The position numbers were made by a program, and so were the translations under genes. Below are positions 17,196-26,167 of a DNA stretch of 64,000 bases, piece by piece; position 1 is the stretch's first letter; each line of letters starts with the position of its first letter. Below the pieces are notes generated by a model. It searched no databases and was not told the DNA's origin. It saw only the letters and a list, made by a program, of their open reading frames with translations. This stretch comes from Bradyrhizobium commune (GTDB taxonomy: Bacteria > Pseudomonadota > Alphaproteobacteria > Rhizobiales > Xanthobacteraceae), in contig NZ_CP061379.1 of the NCBI RefSeq assembly GCF_015624505.1, forward strand, positions 5,828,001 to 5,892,000, written 5' to 3'.

Positions 17196-17993
17196 TCACT
17201 GGCCAGTTTTGCTTTCGCCTCTTGGCAAGACCGAGTTGGCTAGTTTGATGAACATCTCCTCGCCGCTCGATGCCTCGCTCAATTCGTGGGAGGGCAGAGC
17301 GTGACCATGATGATGTGCATCACAATTGTCGTTCGCTCCCCTATTCAGCTCTTGGCAAGGCCCGTTCACCTCTTGGCAAGGCTGGGGACCACCCTCATGA
17401 CCCGCAGTGACATCGCCACGCGATTCTGACTTCACCTCTTGGGAAGGGCGGCGCCTTCTTATTTCGTTTTGAAGCTTTCGGCGGCTGCGCTCCCGCGATG
17501 AGACCATCCCCTCCAACATCAAGATGGCGTCGCTGTTGTTCTGCGCCGACCGGGCGAGCAGCTCTGCTTCCGTGATTCCAAACTTCGCAAGCCGCGATCG
17601 AACTTCTTCTCTTTCTTTCTTGGTCGCGCTGAAATACCTGTTCGCCCAGCGATCTGCCTTGCCTACCTGCGACTTCGATCCATCTTCCCCGGGCGGGATC
17701 TCAGTCAAGAACTGCTCCACTGCAAGCCGCTGGCCGCCGCGGATAATGGCGTTAGTAGCGCGCCGATAAGTACGTTCTTCCCATAGCTTCGTGACAAGGT
17801 CGTTAAGCGCGATCCAATCCAGCAAAGATTCCGGCCGGTGCTCGTCGATCATCGCGGAGAGGATGTTCCAATAGAGACTCGGGTCTTCGCCCTCGAGCAG
17901 GACAGGCTCAACGAAAAGTCCGATGATGTGATCCGGGATCTTGTTGGCCAAAACGTGCGTAGCTTTAGTCTGGGCTTCGACTCGTACTCGCAT
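17196..17993 (-). CDS. conserved hypothetical protein with internal 'CQE(V/L)N' repeats
   Basis: 265 residues ending 17 bp before copy B. The N-terminal ~170 residues look like a folded helical domain ('YWNILSAMIDEHRPESLLDW', 'LNDLVTKLWEERTYRRATNA'). The C-terminal part is low complexity with 'PCQEVN', 'PCQELN' and 'SQEV'. These motifs reflect four near-copies of CTCTTGGCAAGG on the + strand (17219, 17349, 17370, 17436). I do not recognise a function. The gene stands alone, downstream of AT-richer DNA. Confidence 0.65.
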   Translation of the reverse strand: MRVRVEAQTKATHVLANKIPDHIIGLFVEPVLLEGEDPSLYWNILSAMIDEHRPESLLDWIALNDLVTKLWEERTYRRATNAIIRGGQRLAVEQFLTEIPPGEDGSKSQVGKADRWANRYFSATKKEREEVRSRLAKFGITEAELLARSAQNNSDAILMLEGMVSSRERSRRKLQNEIRRRRPSQEVKSESRGDVTAGHEGGPQPCQEVNGPCQELNRGANDNCDAHHHGHALPSHELSEASSGEEMFIKLANSVLPRGESKTGQ

Positions 17994-18189
17994 TGTTACT
18001 CCGATTGCTGGCCCGACGAATCAAACCATACTGTTTATCCGCCGATATTCCAGAGGCGCGAGAGGTGATATTTTTCTCCGTTAATTTCGCTTAACGAGTT
18101 CGCTAGTCGAAGCTGTCCAGCGCGCGGATCATTCGTTCACATCCTTCTCGTCCTTCTGATCCAACATGTGACAGTCTTGTGCGCTTTGG

Positions 18190-18333
18190 TCAAAACCATG
18201 GAGAGGTCAATGCGTTTTCGAAGCACGCGGCGCGGTTGCGCGTGCTTGGTGCGGACGCCGATCTTTGCGCCACGGTGCTCGTAGTCCAAATAGTCGCTAT
18301 AGCCGCTCCACCTATGAACTCGCGCCTGTTCAT
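18190..18333 (-). pseudogene. fragment with twin-arginine signal peptide, probable ABC substrate-binding protein remnant
   Basis: The reading frame from 18333 gives 'MNRREFIGGAAIATIW', the N-terminus of a Tat signal (RR-E-F-I) as found in the large rhizobial family of exported substrate-binding proteins, but it ends after 47 residues. It lies next to an IS element. The rest of 17994-18427 shows no convincing gene. Confidence 0.3.
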
Positions 18334-18427
18334 ATCGCACCACCAATGCCTCACGTGCGCACGCGCGTTAAGCGCATGGTCCAAGCATAAGGCAGCATAC
18401 CCGAGATCAGGCTTGGCGTTTCCTGTG

Positions 18428-19997
18428 GGTCTTGGTTGTGTAAAAACACACCGTCTTAGATGAGCCGATAGCAAGCCAAGGCCGGTTCGGTCTCAGGCCG
18501 CGATCGCATAGCTCAGCGGCCTGATCCCGACGATGTTGATGACCCGTGTTAGGTTATAGGCCAGAACCGAGAGTGCCATCTCGGCGGCTACTTTTGGGAG
18601 CGTTTTAGTTAGGAAGTGTGTCGCTCCCATGCGGGCCTTCATCGTGCCAAACGGATGCTCGACTGTCTCGCGACGTTGGCGCATAGCGAGCGGGTTCGCA
18701 TCAAGGCGCTGCTGAACAGCATCGAGCAATGCTCATGCTCCCATCTTGGAATCCGCCGCTCTGGCCCGGTCGTGCATTGAGATTTGAGCGAACAATTTTG
18801 ACAGGCCGTGGTCCAGTAGCGCCTTATCCGCTTGCCATCTTCCTCGCCCGTAAAGCGATACGGCAGTTGCTCCCCAGCCGGACAGCGATATGCGTCTTCC
18901 TCCGGCAAATAGACAAAGTCCTGCTTGCCGAAGCGTCCATCCGACTTGGCGCCCGACGTTTGCGGCTTGGGCAGAGTTACCGTGATGCCGGCCTCGTGGC
19001 AGGCGAGGATCTCCGGACTGCTGAAGTAGCCGCGATCGGCAACGGCCTCGAGCGTCTCGGTCTTTAGAACAGCCTTTGCCTGCCTGGCCATATTGGCAAG
19101 CTGAGCCCGATCCGAGCCGCTGTTCGTTACCTCATGCGTGACAATCAGATGGTGCTCGGTATCCACGGCGACTTGCACGTTGTATCCGACAACACCGGAC
19201 CCGCGGCCGCTGGTTGCCATCGAGCGGCTATCCGGATCAGTCAGGGAGATTTGCTGGTCGGGCGAAGCCAGCATCTGCTTCTCGTAAGTAGCAAGCTTGC
19301 CCATTTCGTCCTTCAGTTTTGTGAGCTTCTCATTGAGCCTCGTCACCTTCGCGGCCAGCGCTTCGGTCGGCTCGTGTCGGTCAGCCGTGTCAAGCTGGCT
19401 CAGATACCGCGCGACGCTCTCCTCCAGCTGAGCACGACGCCGTTCCACCTTCGCTCGTGTGAAGTTCCTGTCCCGGTTGTTCACGGCTTTGAACTTGCTG
19501 CCATCGATCGCAACGCTCGCCGTCGCCAGTAAACCTATCTCTCGGCAGAGTTCAACGAAGCGCGCACATACCTTGCGGAGTGCCAGGCCGCTGTCCTTGC
19601 GGAAGTCGGCAATCGTCTTGTGATCGGGAGCCAGACGACACAGCAGCCACATCACCTCAACATTGCGGCCGGCTTCCCGTTCGAGCCGTCGGCTCGATTG
19701 CACCCGGTTCAGATAGCCATAAATGTAGAGCTTCAGGAGAACCGAGGGATGATACGACGGCCGACCCGTTGCGGCCGGCTCCGCTCCCTCAAAGCCCATC
19801 TCGGCCAAATCGAGCGCATCGACAAACACGTCGATCACTCGAACAGGGTTGCTCTCGTCAATGAAATCATCGAGGCATTCGGGCAATAACGTCAATTGCC
19901 CACGATCAGCCTGCTCAACGAAGCGCCTCATCAGCTTCCCCCGCAGAATCACGAGAGAATCATACCAAAGCAGTGGCGTTTTCACACAGCCAGGGTC
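18428..19997 (-). mobile_element. IS1182-family insertion sequence with imperfect terminal inverted repeats
   Basis: About 1570 bp. The ends 18428-18457 and 19968-19997 match as imperfect inverted repeats (about 20 of 30 positions, around a shared TGTGT...AAAAC core). The single gene inside is a transposase of IS1182 type. I could not recognise a target-site duplication. The transposase is frameshifted, so autonomous movement is unlikely. Confidence 0.75.
18493..19931 (-). pseudogene. IS1182-family transposase, frameshifted near its C-terminus
   Basis: From the ATG at 19931 (GGGGGAAG upstream) the frame encodes a DDE transposase with 'TGRPSYHPSVLLKLYIYGYL', 'SVAIDGSKFKAVNNRDRNFT', 'DPDSRSM' and 'VADRGYFSSPEI', plus a C-rich segment typical of IS1182. 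At about 18735 the frame leaves the family after 'RWEHEH'. The expected C-terminus ('VEHPFGTMKARMGATHFL') continues in the next frame to 18493. A one-base loss at that point explains this. Confidence 0.8.
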
Positions 19998-20469
19998 AGT
20001 AGCGGAAATACTCGCACCGAGTTCATCTGGTCCGGTTTGCCTCGGAAAGCGGACGTCCCATCGCACGGTTTACGAGCACTCGCCCTAGATGATGTCTCAT
20101 AGTGCAGGAAATCGTTCGGCAGTAATAAGCGGGCGGTCATCATCATCGCTCGGATCGCACCGACCTAGTCATGCAGCAAGAAAGGGCGCAGCTACGGCAT
20201 CAGGCCCTGCATCAAGTGGGGCGAAAACTATTGACCCCTTCTTGGTTTTGACCCTTTGAACGACTCTGAGTTTTTCCAGATCAGAAACGCACTGTTTGCG
20301 GCTTTCGATCGGCCTTCTGACGCGCCGGTGTCTGAGATCGGCTTTTTGAGGCCAGAGTTGCAGACGAACCGGAATCGCGCCGTTGCTGACCACGTGAATA
20401 ATATCTGCTTCATCGTCCATGCGATCACGTGGCGTGGAATTGTGCCTCGGGCGCGCAGCGGTTCCTCGG
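19998..20469. other. intergenic, no convincing gene
   Basis: Overlapping open frames exist on both strands (for example 20169-20543 minus), but none has recognisable family features, a good ribosome site or a coding look. Probably debris beside the IS element. Confidence 0.4.
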
Positions 20470-20814
20470 TCATTGTCCTGATCGGATGACTCCAGGCAAA
20501 TGCGTGACACCAACCCGGTTACTTTTTCGAGGAGGATCTCCAACCGTTGCTGTTCTTGACGGACTAGCGAAAGGCGACAAACGATTGATCACCGAGCTTT
20601 TCGCCACACCGTCCAAAAAAGCCCACCCCGCCGCCGCCAGCTTGTCCCTGCGTTTGCCGCGGGGCAGCGCGCCGATGCCGAACAACAGTTCGGCGATGCT
20701 GACGCTGGAGAGAAACACCGTCTCAGCCGCCTGGGCGTCGAGCCAGTCGCCGACCGATGGATGCAGTTCGGGCTTCATCGCCTCGGAGACCACATTGGTT
20801 TCGAGCAGGATCAT
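20470..20814 (-). pseudogene. VapC/FitB-like PIN-domain toxin, truncated
   Basis: The N-terminal ~60 residues ('NVVSEAMKPELHP', 'FLSSVSIAELLFGIGALP') match FitB/VapC PIN proteins, which cleave RNA. The first acidic residue of the active site is Glu ('LLETNV') where the family has Asp. After 'RGKRRDKLAAA' the sequence is unrelated, so the central and C-terminal acidic residues are missing. Its ATG overlaps the stop of the antitoxin remnant as ATGA, the usual vapBC arrangement. It is probably inactive. Confidence 0.65.
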
Positions 20815-21045
20815 TCGAAGCGCATCGGCTCAGCGGCACGTGCGTGGCGGCCGTGTTCAAGCGCCTCGACATCGGAATTGGTGGGACCGGCCTTCCGGCT
20901 CATCTCTGAACGAACGGGGCCGAGCCGCAGCTGGCTCTCGGGACGCGCGGCGGCGGACTTTCAGGGCGCGATGGGCCTCCTCGGAGAGGTTTCGGATGGT
21001 GACCCAGCCAAAGCATTGTTCGGTTTTCGGCTGCTTTGATATCAT
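20811..21045 (-). pseudogene. VapB/FitA-like antitoxin with internal deletion and frameshift
   Basis: It begins with the ribbon-helix-helix start 'VTIRNLSEEAHRALKVR', then jumps frame. In the other frame the C-terminus 'RPESQLRLG', 'SDVEALEHGR' and 'AAEPMRFE' follows down to the TGA at 20811, which is the family's usual ending. The missing middle would be the second helix and linker. Together with the truncated toxin this is a decayed toxin-antitoxin pair. Confidence 0.6.
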
Positions 21046-21137
21046 TTTCAAGAGTGATCGCCGCGGCTTACGCGCCACCGAACCGCCAGATCGGGACGCC
21101 GAGGCTCCTCGTTAAAGCGATCCCGCCACTCGCTCAA

Positions 21138-21171
21138 TTGACATAGACGTTCGCGTATTATACGTATAATA
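21138..21171 (+). promoter_or_regulatory. promoter with 16-bp palindromic operator for the phd/pemK-like pair
   Basis: TTGACA at 21138-21143 serves as a -35 box. The perfect palindrome TATTATACGTATAATA (21156-21171) covers the -10 region, 33 bp before the antitoxin ATG. Palindromes over the -10 box are characteristic of autoregulated toxin-antitoxin operons. Confidence 0.6.
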
Positions 21172-21203
21172 TGTATATTGATGGTTCTTTGAGGTACCCT
21201 GCC

Positions 21204-21458
21204 ATGGTCCGAACGACCGCTTTGGAGTTCCAACGCAAATTCGGCGAGTTTCAACATCAGGCGCGGCGAGAGCCCGTGGAGATTACGCGCCATGGGCGGC
21301 GGGAGTCCGTGCTGATGTCGGCGGAGCACTATGACTGGCTGACGGCGGCGGCAAAGCGCAGCCACCGGACGACCGACGCGACGGACGCGGTGGTCGATGC
21401 GGTTCAACGGGCCGAGATGGACCCGCAACATAGCGCGCTCGACGAGTTGCTCAAGTAA
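21204..21458 (+). CDS. Phd/YefM-family antitoxin
   Basis: 84 residues from the ATG at 21204 (GAGG upstream). The N-terminus 'TTALEFQRKFGEFQHQARRE', then 'PVEITRHGRRESVLMSAEHY', is the Phd/YefM DNA-binding fold; the acidic Asp/Ala-rich C-terminus would wrap the toxin. A palindromic promoter precedes it and the toxin starts 9 bp after its stop. It would bind and repress its own promoter. Confidence 0.85.
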   Translation: MVRTTALEFQRKFGEFQHQARREPVEITRHGRRESVLMSAEHYDWLTAAAKRSHRTTDATDAVVDAVQRAEMDPQHSALDELLK

Positions 21459-21467
21459 GCGAGCTGC

Positions 21468-21893
21468 ATGGCCTTTCCAGAACCCAAACCGGGCCTTGTC
21501 GTCCGTTATGATTATCTCTGGACTCATGAAGCTGCTGCAGGACACGATCAAGGAAAGGATCGTCCGACTTGTCTCGTCGCCGCCAGCGACAGCCAGAGCA
21601 ATCCACGCTTTGTGGTCCTGCTGCCGATCACCCATATGCGGCCGGGAGGCGATACAGTCGGCATCGAGATCCCCGCAAAAGTCAAACAAGCGATCGGCCT
21701 CGACGACACGCCGAGTTGGGTCATCGTCTCCGAACACAACGTTGACGAATGGCCGAATGCTGGTCTCTCACCTGTCCCGGGCAAATTGGGAGTGTTTGGT
21801 TACGGCTTCATTCCGCCAAGCCTGTTTGCCCAGATAAAGGCCAAATTTCTCGAGCTGGCGCGGCAGAACAAGAGCAGCGCGGTGCGGCGCTGA
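21468..21893 (+). CDS. PemK/MazF-like type II toxin
   Basis: 141 residues. The features 'GLVVRYDYLW', 'QGKDRPTCLVAA', 'FVVLLPITH' and 'WVIVSEHNVDEWP' fit the SH3-like barrel of the PemK/MazF family of mRNA interferases, here in the longer rhizobial branch. It is paired with the Phd/YefM-type antitoxin just upstream, a mixed pairing that is common in this group. It appears intact, unlike the adjacent vapBC remnant. Confidence 0.75.
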   Translation: MAFPEPKPGLVVRYDYLWTHEAAAGHDQGKDRPTCLVAASDSQSNPRFVVLLPITHMRPGGDTVGIEIPAKVKQAIGLDDTPSWVIVSEHNVDEWPNAGLSPVPGKLGVFGYGFIPPSLFAQIKAKFLELARQNKSSAVRR

Positions 21894-22559
21894 TAGAGCG
21901 GAGCGCTACGAAAAAGCCCAGACGAAACGGATGGTAGGCATTACACGAAACGTTTCACCCACCGTTTCAGAAACGGCCCTAGATACAGAGCAGAGTTAGA
22001 GACAGAGATCAGCTGGTCTCGCTCCAGGGATCGATGATCATTAGACCTGCGGCTTGAACGCATTCGTGTCGCGCGATGCCACGGCGAACCCGTGCGCGCC
22101 GACGATCACATCACCCGCGCTCGTCTCGCCTCCGCTATCCCGGCCAGCTCCGACGAGACGAGCGCTACCGTCAAACACCGACGCACGAAAGGGTCAGGGC
22201 TCCCTACTAGCTTCGCCAGCGCCCCGTGCTGCGGCCGGCGCAAGTTCGTTGCGGGCTGCCCGGAGGACGGGCCGGTTCCTATGGGTCCAGCCGTGCGTGC
22301 AGCGTTTGCAGGAGTTCGGCCGGCAAGCGATTCCGTCGCACCCGACCTCGAGACCGATCGGCTTTACGGCGCAGGCCAGGTCCATGGGCGCCGCCAACGG
22401 ACCCTAGCAACTAGCGCTGTGGGCGCCTTAGCCGTCCGGCTTTGCACTCAAAGCAGCGAATGAGTAAGCGGCTAACCCGGAATCCAGTCGCATCCGACAA
22501 CAGGAACGATGCGGTGGCGCGATGATTGAGTGCCAACATATCAACCCGTCGGAGGCACC
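21894..22559. other. intergenic stretch without a convincing gene
   Basis: It contains a GAAACGTTTC palindrome at 21947-21956 and several overlapping open frames with no recognisable family. The last ~60 bp carry the ribosome site of the DUF892 gene. Confidence 0.4.
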
Positions 22560-23051
22560 ATGGAAAAAGATCTCAACGCTTTGTTTCTCGATACCCTGAA
22601 GGACATCTACTACGCCGAAAAGCAAATCTACAAGTCGCTTCCGAAAATGGCGGAGGCCGCAAATTCGGACAAGCTCAAGGCCGCATTCGAAAAGCACCAT
22701 GAGGAGACCGAAGGTCAGATCGAGCGGCTCGAACAGGTTTTCGAACTCCTCGGCAAGGCCGCCCGGGGCAAAAAGTGCGATGCCATCGAAGGCATCCTTG
22801 AGGAGGGCAAGGAGATCATGGAGGAGTATGAGGACGAGCCGGCGCTGGATGCCGGGCTTTTGGCGGCGGCGCAGGCCGTCGAACATTATGAGATATCGCG
22901 CTACGGCACGTTGAGATCATGGGCCGCCAAGCTTGGAATGAAGGACGCGGTGAGGCTCCTTGACCAGACACTGGCCGAGGAAAAGAAGACCGACGACACC
23001 CTGACCCAACTCGCCGACAGCGAAGTCAACGCGGTCGCGCAAGCCGCCTGA
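22560..23051 (+). CDS. YciE/YciF-type ferritin-like protein (DUF892)
   Basis: 163 residues, all-helical. The sequence 'LFLDTLKDIYYAEKQIYKSL', the repeated Glu/His positions ('FEKHHEETEGQIERLEQVF', 'AQAVEHYEISRYGTL') and 'LLDQTLAEEKKTDDTLTQLA' are diagnostic of the DUF892/YciF family. These are four-helix di-iron ferritin-like proteins induced by stress. The ATG at 22560 is preceded by GGAGGC. It is monocistronic and convergent with the membrane genes that follow. Confidence 0.93.
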   Translation: MEKDLNALFLDTLKDIYYAEKQIYKSLPKMAEAANSDKLKAAFEKHHEETEGQIERLEQVFELLGKAARGKKCDAIEGILEEGKEIMEEYEDEPALDAGLLAAAQAVEHYEISRYGTLRSWAAKLGMKDAVRLLDQTLAEEKKTDDTLTQLADSEVNAVAQAA

Positions 23052-23105
23052 TCGATCCTGGAAGTCCCGGTCCGGCCGGGGCTTCCTTCTTCTAATCTTA
23101 TGGAC

Positions 23106-23480
23106 CTAGCCGAAGACTTTTGCGCGCAAGGCGGTGAACCAGCCCCAGAGCTGGGCGAACCACGGCAGCGTCAGCAGCTTGGGTTTGACGATCCTGAACA
23201 ACCGTTCGACAAGCAGCAAACTGGCGCCGTACGCCACGACGATCATTGCAGTGCCGGTGACCCAGTTCCCATCGCCGGCGACGGCAACCGCGATCAGCTT
23301 CAAAGGCTCGACGACGCTGGCGGGCAACAGCAGCAGCGCCAAGGATTGATAAGGGCCGAGCAGCTCGATGCGGGCACGAAGTTTCTTCCCGCCCCCCTCG
23401 GTGCCGGCTTTTCTGCGCAAGTCCATCATCAAAACATCGGGCCACAAACGATTCGGCGTCGCGAGCTCCAGGTGCAGCAC
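23106..23480 (-). CDS. small membrane protein, conserved in Bradyrhizobium-type genomes
   Basis: 124 residues with a basic N-terminal third and two hydrophobic segments ('LGPYQSLALLLLPASVVEPL', 'NWVTGTAMIVVAYGASLLLV'). An amphipathic C-terminus follows ('VKPKLLTLPWFAQLWGW'). No function is known. It is third in a minus-strand series after the 292-residue membrane protein and the 23-residue peptide, so probably the same operon. Confidence 0.65.
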   Translation of the reverse strand: MLHLELATPNRLWPDVLMMDLRRKAGTEGGGKKLRARIELLGPYQSLALLLLPASVVEPLKLIAVAVAGDGNWVTGTAMIVVAYGASLLLVERLFRIVKPKLLTLPWFAQLWGWFTALRAKVFG

Positions 23481-23519
23481 GCGACGCCGAATGGCAACGA
23501 TTTACGACCTCCGCGCCGC

Positions 23520-23591
23520 TCAGTGGTGCAGCAGCATGATCAGGATGATGAGCGGGATCGGAATTCCAAGCAACCAAAGCAGAATAGGCAT
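23520..23591 (-). CDS. 23-residue hydrophobic membrane peptide
   Basis: ATG at 23591 with a textbook GGAGAG five bases upstream; stop at 23520. The product 'MPILLWLLGIPIPLIILIM' plus LLHH is a single membrane helix. It sits between two membrane-protein genes on the same strand. A similar 24-residue peptide lies next to the homologous large membrane protein at 29667. Confidence 0.6.
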   Translation of the reverse strand: MPILLWLLGIPIPLIILIMLLHH

Positions 23592-23611
23592 CGATCTCTC
23601 CTTTTCCAAAG

Positions 23612-24490
23612 TTAGCGATTAAATGCGGTCTTGCCGTAGCTCTTCTTTCCCCACGTCCCGTCGCGGAGCCCGCCGCCTTCCATCGCCGCAGCCGCGGCGG
23701 AGAACGCGCCGATGAACAGCGACAGCGTCAGCCAGATCGCAAGCTGCATGGCCGTCTTGCGCGCGCGATCGAGGTCGGCCTTGACCTGATTGGACACGTC
23801 GTTGACGCGCTTCTCGGCGTCGCCCTGGCTCAAGCCCGTCCGCGCCGAGACCACCTTGGCGACGTAGGCCCGGTCGGCGGGATCGAGACCGCCGTCCTTG
23901 CGGAAGCTGGTCGTGAACAAACGGACCATCTGGGCGTGGGTGTCGGACGAATCCTGCTGCGCTTGAGCGGACGGATTATCGGAGCGAAGCAGCGTGTCGA
24001 CGTATCCATCCATCGGCGATGATTGCGCAGAACTCGTCGCCGCCGCGGTCGTCCCGGAAGCCGCCCCGCCGATCAGCGAACCGGCCGGTGACGCAAGAAC
24101 CATCGCGCCGAAGACCGATGCGACCGCCCACGCCAAAAAGCCGTGCGCCGTGTCGCGGAATTGCACTTCGCCGGTATGGATTCCCGTCCATTTGGTCCGC
24201 AAACGGCCTGCCAGATAGCCTCCGACCGCCGAGGAGACCATCGCCATCACGATGAAATAAAGACCGGTGCCGATCTCAAACGTCGTCGACGATACCCCCG
24301 ACCCGGCCCACGGAGAGACCACAGCAAAGCCCAAGCCTGCTCCGAATGAAAGGAGCAGAAGCGTGAGCGCGCAGGATGCCGCGGCGCCCGCAAGAACGGC
24401 AGCCCAAGACACGCCAGCAATCGTTGGTTCAACCAATTCCGATTCCGTCCGAACGGATTGAGGCGACATCGCTTCCATCTTCGCTTCCAT
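23612..24490 (-). CDS. multi-helix membrane protein with glycine-rich helices ('PhnA-like' family)
   Basis: 292 residues. Helices at about 24-48 ('SWAAVLAGAAASCALTLLLL'), 67-95, 110-135 and 250-275 surround a soluble region of about 100 residues ('RTGLSQGDAEKRVNDVSNQV'). It is homologous along its length to the protein at 29667-30551 ('LSPADAEKRVD' is shared). Similar proteins are annotated as PhnA-like or hypothetical without a proven function. The ATG at 24490 follows GAGGAAA. It is first in a three-gene minus-strand series. Confidence 0.7.
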   Translation of the reverse strand: MEAKMEAMSPQSVRTESELVEPTIAGVSWAAVLAGAAASCALTLLLLSFGAGLGFAVVSPWAGSGVSSTTFEIGTGLYFIVMAMVSSAVGGYLAGRLRTKWTGIHTGEVQFRDTAHGFLAWAVASVFGAMVLASPAGSLIGGAASGTTAAATSSAQSSPMDGYVDTLLRSDNPSAQAQQDSSDTHAQMVRLFTTSFRKDGGLDPADRAYVAKVVSARTGLSQGDAEKRVNDVSNQVKADLDRARKTAMQLAIWLTLSLFIGAFSAAAAAMEGGGLRDGTWGKKSYGKTAFNR

Positions 24491-24977
24491 CTTCGTTTCC
24501 TCGCGATTGACTTGATCTGCTCAAAGAATGCGCATCGGAAACAGAAGTTCCAGGACTGAACTCAGGGTGCGCGGCAACGGAAAAAACACAGCGTCAAGTC
24601 GACCACGACTGCGGCGCCGCCAACCCTTTAACCATCATCCACGAGCCGCACCCTTGTACAGGCGGAGGCCCGGCTGTGCTGCGGCGCTAAGGGTTTGCTC
24701 CTCACGCATGCCACTGCTGAGCGTCATGGCTGCGGAAAACGAAGGTCCGCCGGTTCAAACTTGGCCGGCCAACGACCTCGTACTCGAAGGTGACGCCCTC
24801 AAGATCGTTCTCGTCGACTTGCGCTTCCGCCGCAGCGAAAAGGGGAGACACGATTGCGTCGATGACACACCTGTTGTTTCGGAACGGTCGCAGCCGGTCC
24901 GCTTGCGCGCGTCGATCGCGTTCAAGAGGAACGCTCCTAGGTTTAAAGGTTTTTATCTTCAATACACGGGAGCAAAC

Positions 24978-25133
24978 ATGAGCCAGGAAACACCCAAGGA
25001 CGATCCGCGGCAACGGGCCGACCAGAAGACGCACAAGCAGACGGATAAGCCATGGAGGGGCAATCCGGAACAAGAGCAACGAAACGAAGCCGACGTCGAC
25101 CTCGAAAATTGGCAGAAGACCAATACACACTAG
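24978..25133 (+). CDS. small hydrophilic protein
   Basis: 51 residues, almost entirely charged or polar ('PKDDPRQRADQKTHKQTDKP'), probably disordered. The ATG at 24978 has GGGAG seven bases upstream. Such peptides are common beside stress genes in this group. The function is unknown. The 24491-24977 stretch before it shows no convincing gene. Confidence 0.5.
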   Translation: MSQETPKDDPRQRADQKTHKQTDKPWRGNPEQEQRNEADVDLENWQKTNTH

Positions 25134-25168
25134 GCTAGGGAAGCCATCAACAGAGCTGGAGCTTCACG

Positions 25169-25468
25169 ATGAGTAAACTACTTCCGATAGCAGCCGCATT
25201 CTTCGTCCTGTCGATTGTCGGCGCCTCGGCGCAACATGCCGGTACCCCGAGCGGACGAGGAGCAGTCACCGGAGATCCTGCGGCCAGCTCGACGGTACCG
25301 AGCAGAGATCCTCGTGGCACCACAGGCTTATCCCCCAGTTCGCGCAGCGGAAGCGGCACCTCCACGTCTGGCGGCAAGGACGACAATGGCGATCAGGGCC
25401 GAGACAAAATGCCGGACAGCAACATGACTGTCAGGCCGGAGGGGCAGCAATCGGAAAGGCCCCGCTAA
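25169..25468 (+). CDS. small exported Gly/Ser/Thr-rich protein
   Basis: 99 residues with a Sec signal peptide (residues 1-21, cleavage likely after 'GASA'), then a disordered Ser/Gly/Asp region ('SSRSGSGTSTSGGKDDNGDQ'). It starts 35 bp after the preceding small gene and may be co-transcribed with it. No domain is recognisable. Confidence 0.6.
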   Translation: MSKLLPIAAAFFVLSIVGASAQHAGTPSGRGAVTGDPAASSTVPSRDPRGTTGLSPSSRSGSGTSTSGGKDDNGDQGRDKMPDSNMTVRPEGQQSERPR

Positions 25469-25542
25469 CGCCCGTGGCGGTCGTCGCGATTGACTTCGGT
25501 TGTATCGATCGCCAACTGATGAGATCGTAGCTTCCGCCCCGT

Positions 25543-25686
25543 TCACGGACAGGCCAGTAGCAATCTTTGCGGCGAAAGATGCCTTCGCGGTGCACGAGCC
25601 TGAAGCGCTTCGAAAACCGCATTGCAGTCTGGACAGACAGATATGACGCGTGTCGGGTCTGAGTTGGAACGGTCGAACCGTGCCAT
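25543..25686 (-). pseudogene. short zinc-knuckle-like ORF, probably frameshifted
   Basis: 47 residues from the ATG at 25686 (AGGAGG upstream) with 'VISVCPDCNAVFEALQAR'. The likely continuation 'GIFRRKDCYWPVRERGGSYD' followed by 'LISWRS' lies in another frame. A related, differently frameshifted copy is at 26930-27120 ('VVFVCSDCPAPYRALHSR', then 'GSYDLVRWRS'). Both look like broken members of one zinc-ribbon family. Confidence 0.35.
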
Positions 25687-25987
25687 CACCTCCTGCGCGC
25701 AAGCGGAGACTAGGCGGTTCGGCGCCAGACTTGGAGAGGCATTAAACCGAAAATGCCTGTACCGGGTGCGTCCATATCGGTTCCCAAGTCAATGCTCTTT
25801 TGATTGCCGAAGTTCCGATTTCGCGAAAGGGCCGCCATTGCGGGCCCTTGGCGGCCCTTCTTTCTAATTCCCAAAACGTCGAGGGGAAAGTGGAGGCGCC
25901 TTTTCCCTGAGGGCTTTGTCACCGGAATCGTCGTTGTCCGGAGAATCACTGGAGTGTAGGAATGTCCGCAAACGCGGGGGCGTTCCT

Positions 25988-26167
25988 ATGAAGTTGCTAA
26001 CCGAATATCTTGAGCGCGCAGTCCAGCTTGAACAGATGGCGGCCGCTGAGCCGGATTCGGTGTTCAAAGAGCAGCTTTTGCAACAAGCAAGAGCCTATCG
26101 GAAGCTTGCAGCCAAACGGGCGCAAGACTACGGCCTTCCGCCTCCGAGTCCGCCTGCAAAAGGGTAG
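25988..26167 (+). CDS. small helical protein
   Basis: 59 residues. 'LLTEYLERAVQLEQMAAAE' and 'FKEQLLQQARAYRKLAAKRA' form an amphipathic helical hairpin with a Pro-rich tail. I recognise it as a widespread small rhizobial protein of unknown function. The ATG at 25988 follows a G-rich stretch. Confidence 0.65.
   Translation: MKLLTEYLERAVQLEQMAAAEPDSVFKEQLLQQARAYRKLAAKRAQDYGLPPPSPPAKG

Noticed and set aside
18720..18745. Programmed frameshifting in the IS1182 transposase.
   Set aside because: No slippery sequence or stimulating hairpin at the break; IS1182 elements normally use a single frame.
21947..21956. GAAACGTTTC palindrome resembling a LacI/GalR-type operator.
   Set aside because: A 10-bp palindrome with no adjacent LacI gene or promoter; it may be chance downstream of the toxin gene.
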